Source of the DNA: Erythrocercus mccallii
Lineage: Eukaryota > Chordata > Aves > Passeriformes > Dicruridae
DNA: 64,000 nucleotides
Direction: 5' to 3'
Assembly: GCA_013397435.1 (NCBI GenBank)
Contig: VZRG01000159.1
Span: 1 to 64,000, forward strand
This document shows positions 28,901 to 43,900 of the stretch, piece by piece (within the stretch, counting starts at the first letter, position 1; each line of letters opens with the position of its first letter). Under the pieces are notes generated by a model. The model was not told where the DNA came from, ran no database searches, and saw only the letters and a list, made by a program, of their open reading frames with translations. The position numbers and the translations under genes are program-made.

Positions 28901-31900
28901 TGTGAAACCACAACACAGTGCCTAACAGAGAGTGAAGTTACATCAGGATTTTTTATTATTATTTCTCTTTAACCCATAACAACAAGTGAAAGCACCCTCT
29001 GAAATTGCCTTAAACCACAAATGCCGCATGAAGCTGGCATGCTAGACACAGCTTGTAAATGTGATTTAATTGTGAATGGTAGAGTGAATAATCAGAGCTC
29101 AACAGCAAGCCTGATTACACATGAACACTACCCAGACTGCTCAGCATGGCTTTCCCTTCCCCATGCTCCTTCTGGCACAGGACAACCTACAGAGACAGAC
29201 ACTGCAGTGCTGCCTGCAATCTCTATTTTTATACAGCTGCTCATCCCTGGTGTGTATCAAAGCAGCTTCCAGGTAAGGTTAAAACCTCTAATTCCTCTAC
29301 AACACAACCACTGGTGTTATCCAAAGCCCACAGGACTGAAGATGACCTGTCTAAAACAAGAAGTTGAAGGTAGCACATTGGACATAGCTGAGCACCAATG
29401 AGTCTTCTGTGACACTGCACTCCCAAAGTGGAGAAGATGACAGAAAACAAGAAATATATCAAAGAACATCTGATACTTCCCTAAAATGCTGCATCCTGAA
29501 ATTCCTCTATGGCTATGAGGTTTTCAAAGGTCCCTGGAGAGGTCAAAATAAAAGGTTTCCTTATGATTTAGGGAAGACTTGCTAATAAAAAAGCATTCTG
29601 GAAATCCACGCTATGTTCCACTGAAGAAAAGGTCTGCACTGCAGGAGCAGTGTCTGAGGGGCCATACTTACTTGGACTTGGCAACAACCAGAAGGTCTGT
29701 GAAGAGGAAAAGGTGTCGTTCCTGGGTTTGCAGACTCGTCTTCAGCTGCACGTGGCCATCCAGGATGAACGTTCGGTTGTGGCATATAAAAGACTGCACA
29801 AGGGGCCATGCCTCTGGGCTGATGGGGGACAAGCAGCCTTCCCTGCAAAGGGACACAAAATAAACAGAATAAAGGAAAGCAAATCAGCTACTTGCCTGTG
29901 AGTGAGAGCCAGGCAGTGACTTCCCATACCTGCTGCCAAAAAGTAACTTATTTGTCTACATTTCAGTGACAGGTGAGAGGCACTTACAGGATAATTCAGC
30001 AGTCAGATTCTGACACAAAATCTGTTACTCACTGAACTGACTGTCCTCACTGAACCTTTACAACCCAAGCTGTAAAAGCTGTAGCATTTAGCATGAGTAG
30101 TATTTAGCAAAGGACAATAGTATAGACACAGCCCTCCCCATTTTTGCTAATTGTATTTGTTTCCCTTTGTATTGAAGTCTTAGGGAAAATATTTCATCTC
30201 CTGTAGGCCACATATACATGATGAACAGACAACTGCACACCCACCTTGATCAGAATAGGACCCATACTCAGGGTTAAAAGCCATTTATAGAAATTACTCA
30301 GAAACAATGACAAATACAAGGTGTTACTGAACCTTGCTAGAGACACACCATGTACTAGATGCAACATAAGAAGGCTGGTCAGCCTTTTTCTCTCCTGGCA
30401 CACAACCCACAAGCATTGAAATAAGCTCCTGCTGCAGGGTTTGGTCGTGTGGCTGGAGCACAGCTATGCCCATCTGAGGCTGCTGGGTAATCCAAACCCA
30501 AGTCTGTGGGGGAAAGGAAATAGCAGGCTCTCTCCTAGGAGACACTGATCTTTCCTAAGGAGGTACTGAACAAGATGCAGTCCAAGGTGGAGACATGATT
30601 CTCTCAAACTCTCCTGATCTAACTGTTCTACATAAAGCAGCTGAATAGTTATTGAAGTAGAAATAGATTTTCTGTAACATGATGGCCAACTTACTCACCC
30701 AGACAGGATATCCCTACTTTCTGAGCATTACTCTAACAAATGACCATTTATATGGAGCCAAACCAAATGAATGTGAGGGTCTGAGATGAGGACACTCCTT
30801 CTTTAGGGTTCCCTAGAAGCTTGTAGCAGGTCAGGCTCTCCCTTGGAAAGCCAGAGGCGTGGCCTCAAGTTCTCACACAAAGCTGAGAGAACAGAACCTG
30901 GGTCTCCTTATACCCTGGTGTACCTTAAATAAGGAATTTCTGGATTAAATCCAGAAACCACCAGTATCTTTACTCATGATTTTAAAATCCAACTTTTCAA
31001 TTTCCTTTCCCAAGAGAAGCCTCCAAATGAACCATTTCCCTCTGGCAAAACAAATCAGTTCAATTTTTATTCAAATGTATTTACTTATTTTTTCTTGTTA
31101 AAAAAAATTAAGCTAACACTTATCAGGCAGGATCAGCTTGGCAAGGGCAAGCTGAAGGGTACAGATTTGCAATTCCAGTTTATTCCTCATCCCACTGGAA
31201 TGGATGACAAACACCTAATGACTTTTCTGGGGGAAGAAATGGAATTTATACAGTGAAAGACACAAAACAACCTGTGGGGGGAAGAATGAAAGAAAACAAG
31301 AGCAAGCACAGGAAACCTTCAAAGACGGTCATAAACCTTGCACATCTCTTAAAACCTGGATGACTTGTGACCCTTCTCTCCTTGATACTTGTGGCGGGAT
31401 TATGCGGAAAGTTATTTAGGAAATCCTGACAGCTGGGAGAGAAAGGATAAGCTCTAAGATTGGCCTACATTAGCAGGACACACTTTCACTGATGTATAAG
31501 GAGCTGGCGAGGATCTCTACCTGCTGGGAATGGCCTTGGATTTGGCTTTGCATTCCCCTTTCTGGCTGGGAGTCCTCAGTTTTTGTAAGAATTCCTGAAC
31601 TTATTTTGTCTTAAACTGTGTCTTAATCTTGTCTTTCATTACCTACCCCTTCAGGTAAGAGAGACAGAAGAGGAATGACTTACAGAATGAATAATGCAAA
31701 TCTAAGTTATTTGAACATTCCTATGCAGAAGGGGTGTCCAGGAGTACGGAGGTTAAAGCAGAGGGAGGAGTTTTGGTCCAGCATAAAATGGATACACACT
31801 GTGCCCAGCAACAGGAGCCAGGGGAACAACAAGCACCTCTCCTACCCTGCCACTCCCATGGGACTAGAAATTGCCACCTCACCAGCTCATCAACGAGTGT

Positions 31901-34900
31901 TAGATAGCTGGGACTCCATTTCATTAACTCCCTAGTAGCACTTGGCACAGAAACTTAAGCAGAATCCAGGAATGCTGATGAGTCCACCTGTGTGAAAGCC
32001 ATGCATGGTCTTTACCTCAAAGATTAAATCAGGGATATGCTCATCTGTACTCGAACCCAGTAACAACAATTGTGAGGGAAACCCTTTTCATGTTACACTG
32101 CTTTAAGCACTCTTACAATCATAAGGTCTGGCTTTTACGTCTCTATATAAGCAATTCTGTTTGATTATTCCTATTTGTACACTTTCTACATCATGATTCA
32201 TAAGCCCAGGAGCCTCTCAAATTAAACGAAGCAAAATCTTTGCCATGTTGATACACAAATGAAGGTGTAGTAGGTTTAGTAATGCCAGCAGGGTCAAGCA
32301 AACTGAACTGTCTTTTGAGCCAGTGCCTTTCAAACACATCTGTCAGCTGAACTCTAATAAGCACTCCTACATACACTAATATTAGACCTTACCTGATAAG
32401 CCTTATTTAAAAAAAATGAAAAAAAAAGAAGCGCCAATATTTTCTTCAAAGTGGAAAAAAAAAATCAAAGCCATTAATTTAGCCAGAATCTTCTAATGCC
32501 CCAGGAACAAGGAACATGAAGGAAATTCATGTCAGCAGTGACAAAAATGTCTTTTGGAAAGCAGGCTTTTGATCCTCTCAATTAATGTTCCTTTGTTACA
32601 AGACATGAATGAAACCCAAGTGTTGTTACATTGAAGAAAATGCAGATCAGCAGTATCCTCAGGCACAGGGATTTATATGACAGAGGTATTTTTGCAGTTC
32701 AGTTTTTAATGGCTCAATGATTTTTCTGGCCATTAGAAGCGTCTAATTTTGAAAAAGTGCTAAGTACATAAATACTGATTCTTTGAAAATTCCTTTCAAT
32801 AAAATTAGGCAGGACTCAGGTCAACATGATTTCTGATATAAATAAAAAATGAAAGTCAGCAATGTAGGGCTCTCTCTACCTTTCCTGTGTTTCCCTAAAA
32901 ATTGCTTTATGATTAGCACATGTAAAAATCCCACACAGTAACATCTTTCCATTCTGGCAGGAAAAAAAGCTGTCATCCAGGTTTGTTTAGAAGGAACTGT
33001 GAACTGATTCCTGAAAGATGGGGTTAGATGATGATTCTGTAGAGCCAGCAATCATTCATGTTCCATTTTGTGAGAAAGCAAGGCTGACATTGATGGCAGT
33101 TTTTGCCATTATAAAACTTTATTCTTAAGTGAATATTTTTTTTTTATAAGTACTGTGTTGGGGGTCTGAAATTTCCATATTGGGTTTTTAACTCTTTAAA
33201 ATTTTGTCATTTTAGGGTATCTACAGAGGTATTCTTGAGCTCTTCAGGAAAAGACTAAAATCACTGTGCTGGATGAAATTAGTAGAAAGATAATTGAAGA
33301 TTTCTCTCTGGGTGTTTCCAGAACATAAATTTTTATACCTCTTATTTTCAAATTAATCAAAATAGTCATTCTGTGCCTATTCAAAAGACACTATGATTTA
33401 AAAGACCACTTCAATTTTGTAGGTGAAACATATGAGGGTGAAATCTACAGTAGTCAGCCAAATACTGAAAAACACATCTTGACTGCATTCAGTGTGAAAG
33501 CTAACAGAGCTCACTTCATTGATCCTGTATTTACCAGAAACCACAGAAACACAAAAGTACTTCCCCCCTGAAGAGCTTCCTTGGGGTTTCCAATAAAGAT
33601 GATACTTGAATGCCATTACCCAGAAAATGTTTATTCTTGGTGTTAATGGAGACATCAGCTTTATTCTCAGTTTATAGTGAAAACAATAAAAGAAAATACA
33701 CTTTTTGAAGGAGAGCTTAACAATCCATGCTAAGTGGTTACTAAATGCATGATCCAAATGTCATTTATTCCAATAGGAAGCCTTCCCTCGATTTCAGTTG
33801 ATGATGACTTCAGCTTGTCACTGGTTTAGATTAAACCCTAAGATGCCTTAGAGGAACAACCTGTTCCAAGGTAGCTAAGCTGGAATGAGCTGCTGGAGGT
33901 ACCTCAGGTATATGACATCCCTCTCACAGTCTGCTCATGCTCCATCCTAAACCTCACTCCATTGTTTTGGATATTGTTCTCTGCCAGAACTTTTCTCCAC
34001 TGATGATCTCTCTGCTGCCACAGGAGTTGATTTCCTCTTACGATGCAGCACCAGTGCCCTCTGCACAACTGATACCTATTAAAATAAAATGCCACTCTTT
34101 TAAACCTCTGAAGTCTTTCTCAAGATGTAGGTGATAAATTCACCTTTTCATCAGCAAAGCAGTAAATGATAGCTATTCAAAAGGCTGAAACCTGAACCAG
34201 CCCAACCATGTGTGAGGCTGCACTTGGTCTGTCAAACACATACGTAATACCTTTCCAAATTCCTCTTACAGTGATCAACTCGGCTTACACTCATTTCACA
34301 AATACGTACTGTAAGTATAAATCCTGCATGCCTCCACTAGTGCCGAAGCTCAAGTAAGGACAAGAGGCTCTTTCCAGTTTTCATACAATCAGTCATAGAA
34401 ACATAGAATATCCTGAGATGGAAGGGACCTTTAAAGGTCATCAAGTCCAACACCTCTGCAAAGAGCAGGGACACCTTCCTCTACATCAGGTTGCTCAGAG
34501 CCCTGACCAACCTGACCTTGATTCTTTCCAGGCATGGGGTATCTTAACACTCCTCAAGGAAACCTATCTTACAGGCCACCTTTAGGTACTGGAAGGCTGC
34601 TCTAAGGTCTCCACAGAGCTCTTCTCCAGGCTGAACAGTTCCAATTCTGTCAGCCTTTCCTCTTAGGAGAGGTGTTGCATCCTTCTAGTGATCTTCATGG
34701 CTTTCCTCTCCTGGTTCCAATAGGTTCGTGTTCTTTCTGTACTGAGGACCCCAGAACTGGACACAGAACTCCAGGTGGGATCTCATCAGAGTGGAGTAGA
34801 GGGGGAGAATCCCCTTCCTCAACCTGCTGCCCACACTGCTTTTGATGGATCCCAGGACATGCTTGGTCCTCCTGGCTGCCAGGGCGCTGCTGACTCATAC

Positions 34901-37900
34901 TCAACTTGTCACTGAGCAGGACTTCCAGATCCATTTCCCTTGAGCTGCTTTCCAGGGTCTCAGCCCCCAGTCAGTCTGTACATCCATGGCTGCCCGATCC
35001 CAGGTGCAGAATCCAGCGCTTGCCCTGGTTGAAGTTCATGCAGTTGGTGATTGCCCATGTCTCTAATTTGCCTACGTCTCTCTGCAGGGCATCTCTGCCT
35101 TCCAGGGCACCAACAGTTCCTCCCAGTTTGGTGTCATCAGCAAACTGATGTAAGTGTACCTTCAACTCCTGTGTCCAAGTCATTTATGAAGACAATGAAG
35201 AGGATCTGCCTACCAGCACAGAGCTTGCCACTTGCAGCATAAATCTAACCTTGTTTTGGCTACAGCCTAGAGAGGCCACCAAGCAGAGCACCTGCTAACC
35301 TTCCTCATGGTGTTCAGAGACATCAGACTTACTTTGTATATCTCAAAGGCCAGTTTTGGATGGCTCTAAAGAATAATCAATTTATCTTTTAGGAATAACA
35401 AAGCCAATGAACTTTCAACTTCAGCGTCTCTCAGTAAAGCATTTACTTTACCAATGCTGAATCACAGCTTTGGGCTAGAGCAGCCCACTGAGAGAAGCAG
35501 GAGTTACTCATATCCTTTCAAGGCTAGAGAAAACAGCAGCTATCTGCACGATAAGAAATGTCTACAGTTTAGCCCACATTATAGATTTTTGCCAAAATGG
35601 ATTATCAGTCAGGGAAAACATGTCATTTATGACCAGAGATACCCTCAAAAGCAAGCAAGATGTAGAAGGTAAGTTCCTCCACTTTCTTAATAGAGCTTAT
35701 ATTGGAAATCAGGTAACAATACTTCCACTTTTTTTCTGTGCCTCCTACTCCCAACCCTTAAGCTCCCAAAGAGTCCTGTGAGAAGGAACTTCAATAGGAG
35801 CTTAATAGATGGTTTCCTTGTTTTTTTGCTAAGGAGGCAAGACCTGCTAACTGGAGCTTGGAAGCCAAGATGGTTTAGTGCTGGAAATCAGTTAACAGTC
35901 AGATATATTACCCATACTGTGGCTAGAGGGTGTTCTGCATTCAAGGTAATTAACTTAATAAGGTAGTGAGAACAATTCTTCAACTAACCAAAAGCAAATC
36001 ACTCCAATTTGGTGTGCAGGAGCTCACCAAATAAGGTGAGAAAAGGTGGAACAAAAACCCCAACAAAATCTGTAATTCAGCAGTGAGTACTGACTCACCT
36101 TGCAGCACTCCTCATAGTGCACCAAAGGGCAATGTTAAGGTTTTAGGACTTCAACACATATTGGATTTCATCATAAATGGTAATCAGGATGTGAGTTGAA
36201 CTGTATTCTAGCCAACTTGACAAAATCATCCCAAACTTTGCCAAAACAATCACACAAAACAGATCACTGTACACTAAAGAAGAAGCATGAAAAACTAAAT
36301 GAAAGAAGAGTTTTTCTTGTACGCTGAAAACAACGGCCCATGCTCGAGCCTGAACACAGGACAATGGAGATAGTCCTGTTCATGCCCCTGATTAATTTAG
36401 TTTCCATCATGCTGGCAGCTTATTAAAGCATATGGCTTGCAGAATCACTCCTCAGGCTAGAATGGCCATGAAGAGAAAAGAGGCTACAACTGCACCACAC
36501 CCATTCACAGACCTACCTCCAAAATCTGTCAGTGAGGGGCTTTGTCTTTGAGAAACAGTTGCAGAACAAGCAAAGCCCTATGTAATTCTTGATCATTCCC
36601 TCAAACCAGCTGTAGATGGAAAAGGGAAGAAACAGGGAGATCCAACATGGTACTGGTCAATTACGCTATCTATCTGGAGATGTCCTTGTGATGGCTTCTG
36701 GCTTGGCACAAACTATCTATAGATGGAGTAAGGAGCTGAAAACAGGGATACCAACAGCCATGCCCATTTTCTATGACTTGCTCAGTCCAGCCTGCTCCAT
36801 CTCCACTGCCTGTTCAGCACCACCATGCAAAGCCTTGCTGGCCTCAGGGACAAGCATTCACAGCTCCCATTGCCATGAACAAGGTAACACAGACAGGGGC
36901 TCACCCACACAGAGCAATCTGCAGCTCAGAGCCCTACTTAGACAAGCAGATATTTATAGCTATAGATATATATAGAGATAGAGATATAAAATTCTCTGCA
37001 TTTTTAAAGGTGCTAACTGCTCCTTTCTGTCACTGCCTCCGAACCAGAACCAGTGCCCTCAGCGAGTCACCCACATGCTCAGGATCTGCCCACTTCAAAT
37101 CACCGTGATCCTCAATATGCACATCATCTATATTTGTGCTTTATTGTAATAAATAACCATTATATTTGGAAGGCAAAAGAAAGCACAAAAAGTGTGAGCT
37201 TGAAGGTAGGAGTGTTTTCCAGGAAGCTGGTAGGTAAGACGTGGGCCAGCACAAAGTCAGTATGCAGTTGTAAACTTACACGGACTATTTATAGGAGGGA
37301 CTTTAATAAACAAGCATAAAACTCCCTTAATCACATGGGCTGCCAACCCATTTCTGAAAATCTGCTGTCAATTGATCTCTGCTATGCCAAGGGAGCTTCG
37401 TTCTGAGGATGCTGGGCATGTTTGCATGCTGTTATCTTTGGCTAATCTTATGCAGTTGAAGCAGCACTTTGTGAAAACAGTGCAGCATTCCAGAAATAGC
37501 AAGTCTATTTTCTGCAGCACTCCTTTAAAGTCCCCTAGGCCATCACCATTGAGGGTATGGTAGCTTTTGTACCACAAAACAAGTGAGCTCTGCTTGGTTT
37601 TTCAAAGAGCATTAGTTGCTAAGTTTTACAATGCCTGATTCTACTTTACAAGTGTTCTTTACTGGTTGCAACTTCTTTTTTACAAGTAATGTATTTGAAC
37701 AAATAGGGGGCAGTCACCTCTCACCCCAGCATTTTCCTGTATGGGCTGTGCCTCTGGATCTTATAGGGAGTCCTGTGACCTGGAGCACATATCAGACCTG
37801 GTTCACAGCCTCCAGCACAAGGCTGTCCTCACTCTACCCAGGCAAACAGCTGGACCTCAGAAAATTATACCCAAGATCAAGCAGTGAGTCCCAACAAGGT

Positions 37901-40900
37901 CACAAGGACTTCAGACCAAAATGTGCTGCAACCCACTCTCCAGCACTGGCAGGGCAAGCACAAGCCTGGACAATGGAAGGTAGACGTGTATTAATTGAGA
38001 TTGGGAGCAAGTTTTACTCAGATAAACAGACAAATTTACATTTTAGGGCAGAAATCAAGGCTAAAACTTGTATTTATGAAACTGGGTATCACTCCTCTGC
38101 TTTTAAAACTCAGTGTGCACATTTTAATGCAATATATACTGAGAAAAATATTCCAACTTAAATTATAATAGGATTCTAAAAATTGTCTTGTATCATTTCT
38201 GCATTATGTCAAAACCTTATGAAACATAATAAAAATTATTATGAAGAATAAGGTGGTTTGCACTAAATCTTTCAGGTGCTGAGGCACATAACAGACTACT
38301 TTTTTGTAGTCTGGCAGTAAAATATCACATAGCTGTAGGGTAAAATGCATCATTAAAACAAAATCCTCACACTTTTCAGGACGGAAGCTTGGCAGCTTAA
38401 CTGTAAACAAAGCTGCACTTAAGTAATTTTTACATTGCCAAAAGGACAATATTCTCTGCAGAGCAAGCATGCACTACAGTGTTGAGGCTGGAGACAGGAA
38501 ACAAGCTTGTGGTTTGGTTTGCTTCCAAAGCTTTTTGTTTTATTTTAACAAACAGCTGCAAGGTGTTTCTCTGAAAATTTAACACAAGGGCAAAATTCTC
38601 TATTGGTATAAATTAGCACCACACGTTTTGGTCATATTTTGCCTATTTCCACCAGAAAACAATTTAGTGCAAGTTATTTAAATCCTATTGAAAAGATCTC
38701 ACAGTGTGGGTGTTCTCCAGTCAGTCAACAAGTTCAAGGGGTTTTGGTCTAAGGCCCCCTGAGCAAGGGAGACATTTGGGAGAGGACACATTCACATGCA
38801 GAAGTCAATAAAAGCTTTTTGGCCTTTGGAAGAATCAATCCTCTGTTCACCACTGCAGTTCCCAGTCACTTTTAGTGACTGACATAGCAGCACCACCTTG
38901 AGATACTCTCTTTTTGCAGTTGCACCAGGGAAATGCCATTCCAGGCACTGTCTACCCAAACAGAGATTTCATTATTCAGACCAGAAAAAAAAAGTGACCT
39001 TTGGGGGGGAAAACCCAAAGATAATAAAGAAAAACAATAGGAAAAAAAAGTAGGATGAACTGAGGGGAAAGAAAAGCCCAAAACTTAACACTCCAGCTCT
39101 GCAGTTCTGCACCATGGCTGTCTGAACTTTTTGGAGCTTCTCATGGCCTACAAGAAGCTTCAATGCACAGGCTACCTTTGCTACTACCAACCAAGCTTCA
39201 CCCTACACGTTCTGAGGAGGCATACAGAGGAGCACTCTGGGATCTCATTCCCACTAGGAGAGCCAGTATTATTTTAGTTGGCTGAAGGGATAAGGTTTTT
39301 GTCCTACCTTAACTTTTTTGAGAAGCAATAATTGCAATTAGGACAAATAATCTCAATCACAACTGGAACATTTAAAAGCCTGGCTCAACTCCATTGAATT
39401 TGACTTAACTCATAGAAAAAAACTGACCTTTTATTCAAAAGGGGTTTTCATATATCTTCTTGTGAAGTGTATTACAAGAGTCCAGCACAGGTCATAAAAC
39501 AGCCAGGAATTCTGGGTTACCAAAAATAGCTAGGACATTCTGCATATCTCTACAGAAACAGGTAATTTAAAGCTGATGTGCACATCAGGTAAAAAGACTG
39601 GTGTGGACATGTTTAGAAATCCCTTCTGGATCATCATGCATGGCTGTCAGTGAGCTTACATGTTTCTGCTGACCCTAACATCTCCAGCTATATGTCACAC
39701 AGGCTGCAGATGGGCAAGAGTAAGGCACTTGTGTGACCATGTCCTTTCAACAGGGAAATGGCATTATCTAGTTGACTGCCTGGGCTTACTGCCTGTCAGT
39801 CACCCCACTCAATTATTAGGTAATACCTGTGGGGCTGCTCATGGCCCCTCAAAGTTTCACTGCTCAATACTCCTTCCCCTTTAGGCTCTGATTTTCCCAT
39901 TACTGAAGAAGCAATTCAGATAGGTAGGTTTAGATTAGATCTTAGGAAGAATTCTATACTGTGATTGTGGTTAGGTGCTGGAACAGGCTGCCCAGAGAAG
40001 CTGTGGATGCCCCATCCCTGGAAGTGTTCAAGGCCAGGTTGGATGGGGCTCTGAGCAACCTGGTCTAGTGAAAGGTGTCTGTGTCCATGGCAGGGAGCTT
40101 AGAACTAGATGATCTTCAAGGTCTCTTCCAACACAAGCCATCCTATGAGTCTATGAACTGTAGGACACACTGGGGTGAACTCCACAGACGTGAAGAGAGG
40201 ATCTGCTCAGCCCCTGTACAAACTCAGTTTGTAAGGATCACTTCTTTAAGAGGGATGACCAATATGGGTGCCAACATGGAAGACAGGAGTATCACTTCAC
40301 CTGTCCAGCTGTAACAGGAATAAATCTGGCTTTGCTTTGCCTCCAGGGCTTTGAATTATATTTTGATACATGTACTACAGCACAGGAATTATCCTATTAC
40401 AGTGAAGAGATTACTTGATATGCCTGCTGCTGCCAGTATGGCAAGCGTAGTGACCCAGATTGCTTATGAACATGCATGGAGCCACGTGTACCTCTTTGCT
40501 CTCCCATAACTAACTGCCCATGTATTTATTCAATAAGTTTTTCACATAGCTACTTGGGCAGGTTAGTCAGAGGTTCCTACTCCACTAGTGATCTGAGCTG
40601 GGGAAAAAAGCTCTTAGAGGATGGCCTACATCTCTATGCCTTATGATGGTAATTACCTGTTCAGTGCTGCTAACAGTTATGCTGTACTGGAATGTGCAAA
40701 AGCAAAACTCCAGGCATTTCGTAAGCTCTCTGGTCAGCAGGACAGTGTCTAAAGAACAGAGGCATTTGAGAGGTCAGGAAGCCTCTGAGTATTTCTGTCA
40801 TGGGTTTAGAGTCTTACCCTTGAGGCTTACTATCTTTTATTGAATCTAGCCCCCAGTACACAAACACTGAAGAATAGGCACAGAAGATACCTAAATACAG

Positions 40901-43900
40901 ACCTTTACTCCCACAATGCAATTAAAGCCCCTCACCAGCAGCTTTGTGCACCACGAGGACACAGCTGGACCAGGAGAAGCAACACCCTATCAACCCAGAG
41001 GACAGTCCAATGGATATTTAACACTGGCCCTTGTCAGAGGTGAGAGCACCAGAGGTTGCACATCAGCCTGCACATCATTACAGCCTTTCTGCTCATTTAT
41101 ACAAGATAAATGATCACAAAAGCAGACTGAGCAAGTTGGTCTGTGATTTCCTCAGGTATGCTGTTGCCCAAACTGCTTGGCCAGACTGTCACTTGGCAGA
41201 GATTTTATTGTCTAAACTCAGCGATACACAATGGCTGGACAACAGCTGCATTCTGCCAGACCTCAAGGCCTAATCCAAAAAGTCCTTTAAATGGGCTGCA
41301 GCCAAAACCACATGTGGACACTGAAACATCTGGACAAGCTGAGCCTTGCACTCATCCTGATGAGCACTGCCCCTCACTGTCTTCATACTGACACAACTCT
41401 TTCCAAAAGGGAATTGGCTTAAGGCGCTGGTATTAAACTATTAGTCATTTATTGTAAAATTAATCCCTTATTTAAACTCCAATCCCTCCAAAACCTTGCT
41501 TCCAAGCCTTCCTTCTTCTTACCTCTAGTCCTTTCCTTTTAATAAAAAAGCAGCATATCTCCGAAAGCTGCAGCTCATTTCGATCTCCAGATGTACAAAC
41601 ATCGCTAAAAGCCAGTTTGTAGGTCGTAAATGACAAACTGAGGAGTTTTATCAAAAACAAACATATGCACACATACACTCACACAAAACGAAACAGAAAA
41701 AACATAGCAGAGGGGCAGGATTGCCAATCTCTGAGTTAAAAGGCCATCTGAGACCTCAGAAAGTTCACCTTGTTAACAGTTAATAAAATTTTATCCTCAG
41801 CTATTATTATGTAAAAAAAAGTTTGTGTTCAAACACATGGCTTAAGGAAGCAATACTCCAGTGTTATAATTAGCTTTAATCAAGCATGAATTAGATATGC
41901 TAGAAACTGACAACTTGTAGAATATCACCACAAGTTGTTTTAATTATGTGTAACTCCATTAAAAAGGAAGAGCATTAAATACAAAACAGCAATTAAAAAA
42001 TTACTATTTTTCTACAAATTCATATAGGCTTACCTTACATAGGGAAACACAACATATTGAGGGGAGAAATCCAAGGCAGTTCTCATACAGAGATTTCTGC
42101 CGATTCTGATTGAGCATAAAATGTTCAAACATCAAAACTTTTTCATGAAATAAAAAAATCTCAGAAAAAATCCTGATCTAAGAATTAGACCCAGAAGCAA
42201 AAGGACCTTCATTTGCTTTGGTGACTGAGTCTCTAGGAATAGGATTTTCCCTCCTTTTTGATGCCTAGCTGGAGCCAGCTGGGCTGGTAGCTGTCCATGC
42301 CAACTCCCGCTCTGGTTCTGAGCCCCGCTCTCCATGCTGGCGGCGGCTCCAGAGGCAAATTCTCACTGACCACATGTGGAAGGCACACCTGGAAACTGGC
42401 ACACACACACAGAGCATGGCCTTTGCCCCTGACAGCCCTGCAAACCCACGGGTGAGGCCCTGCCTGCCCGTGCCACCCCAGGGCTGACCCTAAGCCGTGC
42501 CCCACCAGCAGCAGCACCATCGGCCGGCCAGGCCATGGCGGCCCTGGCCCAGGGCGCCACTCCTCTGCCTGGCAGGGGCGGCCTCTGCCAGGGAGGTGCC
42601 ATGCACAGCCCACGCTCCAGCCAGTGCTGCCATGGTGCCTGGGGGCTGTGCAGGAGCAGCACCCACCTCCGCATGGGCGGGCAGGAGAGCAGGCAGGAGA
42701 GCCTCTGCATCAGGGCCTGGTCCTGAGCCAGCAGGTAAAAACGGCCGCGGCGCGCGGCCCAGGGCCCGTGCCCCCGCGCCATGGCCTCGCCAGCCCAATG
42801 AACCTCACAGAGACCGCACTGTGAAGCAAAATTATTCACCAGCATGGACACGGCTGCGGAAAGAGCAAAATCATCACAGCTGAAACACCTATCTAACAAA
42901 CTGGTTACCTGTAATGGGCTTTTATCCCCTTCCTCCCTGCCATCGGTTTTGCCTGAAATGCCAACTACTCATCTTCCCTGTGAGAAAGAGACAGTTAAGG
43001 CCTTCTAGCAATTTACATTTATTAAAAGTCCCTAATTTTGTCTTCTTCTAGTCACATAGCTTGGATCATCCATGTATTTTCTGACTAAAACCCTGAAAAC
43101 ACAATGTCCAGGACTCTGGGAACAGTCTGTATTTGACTCACGCCAAGTGGAATGTATTACTAGATTACACATATGATCTTGGTTATCTGCGATATTTAGC
43201 CTTTGGCACAGGACCCCTAGAAGATGACATGCCAGAATCACTGTGCACTGGAAGAAGGAAAAACAGCCTCTCTGTGAATGGCATAACATTATTTCTATGC
43301 AAAAACGGGGAGAAAACACGTTGGAAACTTGTGAAATCTTCCGTTTTTACCTTCCACTTCTTCAGCCATAAATGCCACACAACAAAACTGGGTAGGGGTA
43401 ACATTTTAGGAACCTCCTTTTCAGGCTCCTTAGGGATTTATTAATAAAACTTTCTAAAAAATATCCTTTGGGATTTTTTTTTAAAACAGCCTGTGCTTCC
43501 AGCTTACACCAAAATAACATCATAAACACTCTTCATACTGTAAAAAAGAGTTGCTACATTTTCAGTATTTTAACACCTTTAATGTGTAGACACACAGAGC
43601 TATAAATAGTCTTCCAGACTAGAAATTGTGAGATTATATTACTTGGTTTCAGCATGTAAAAATATCACTTTCAAAGATCTGTTGAGGTGTGCAATAGAAA
43701 AGGGGAAGCTGCTGGCAACTGCAGCACAGAGTTTGGCTCTCCCCGTGAAATATTAAAGATGCAAGCAGAAGACCACCAATGCAGAGCAAAAACTTGGGTT
43801 TTGTCATGTGTGAAAATTGTTTTGAGAGACAGCAGAACAAAAGCTGAAAATCTGACTTGAAACAAGTCTTTGTTATTCTGTATCAATTATTTGAGATGAC

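Noticed and set aside
37616..38161. 181-codon plus-strand ORF in intron 2
   Set aside because: I see no family resemblance, splice context or CpG start. A frame of this length can occur by chance in 64 kb.
41472..41678. Minus-strand segment with a good GTAAGA donor, considered as ARHGAP20 exon 2
   Set aside because: In the phase required by exon 1 it hits a stop, and the conserved SAPSLI exon was found at 46925-47010.
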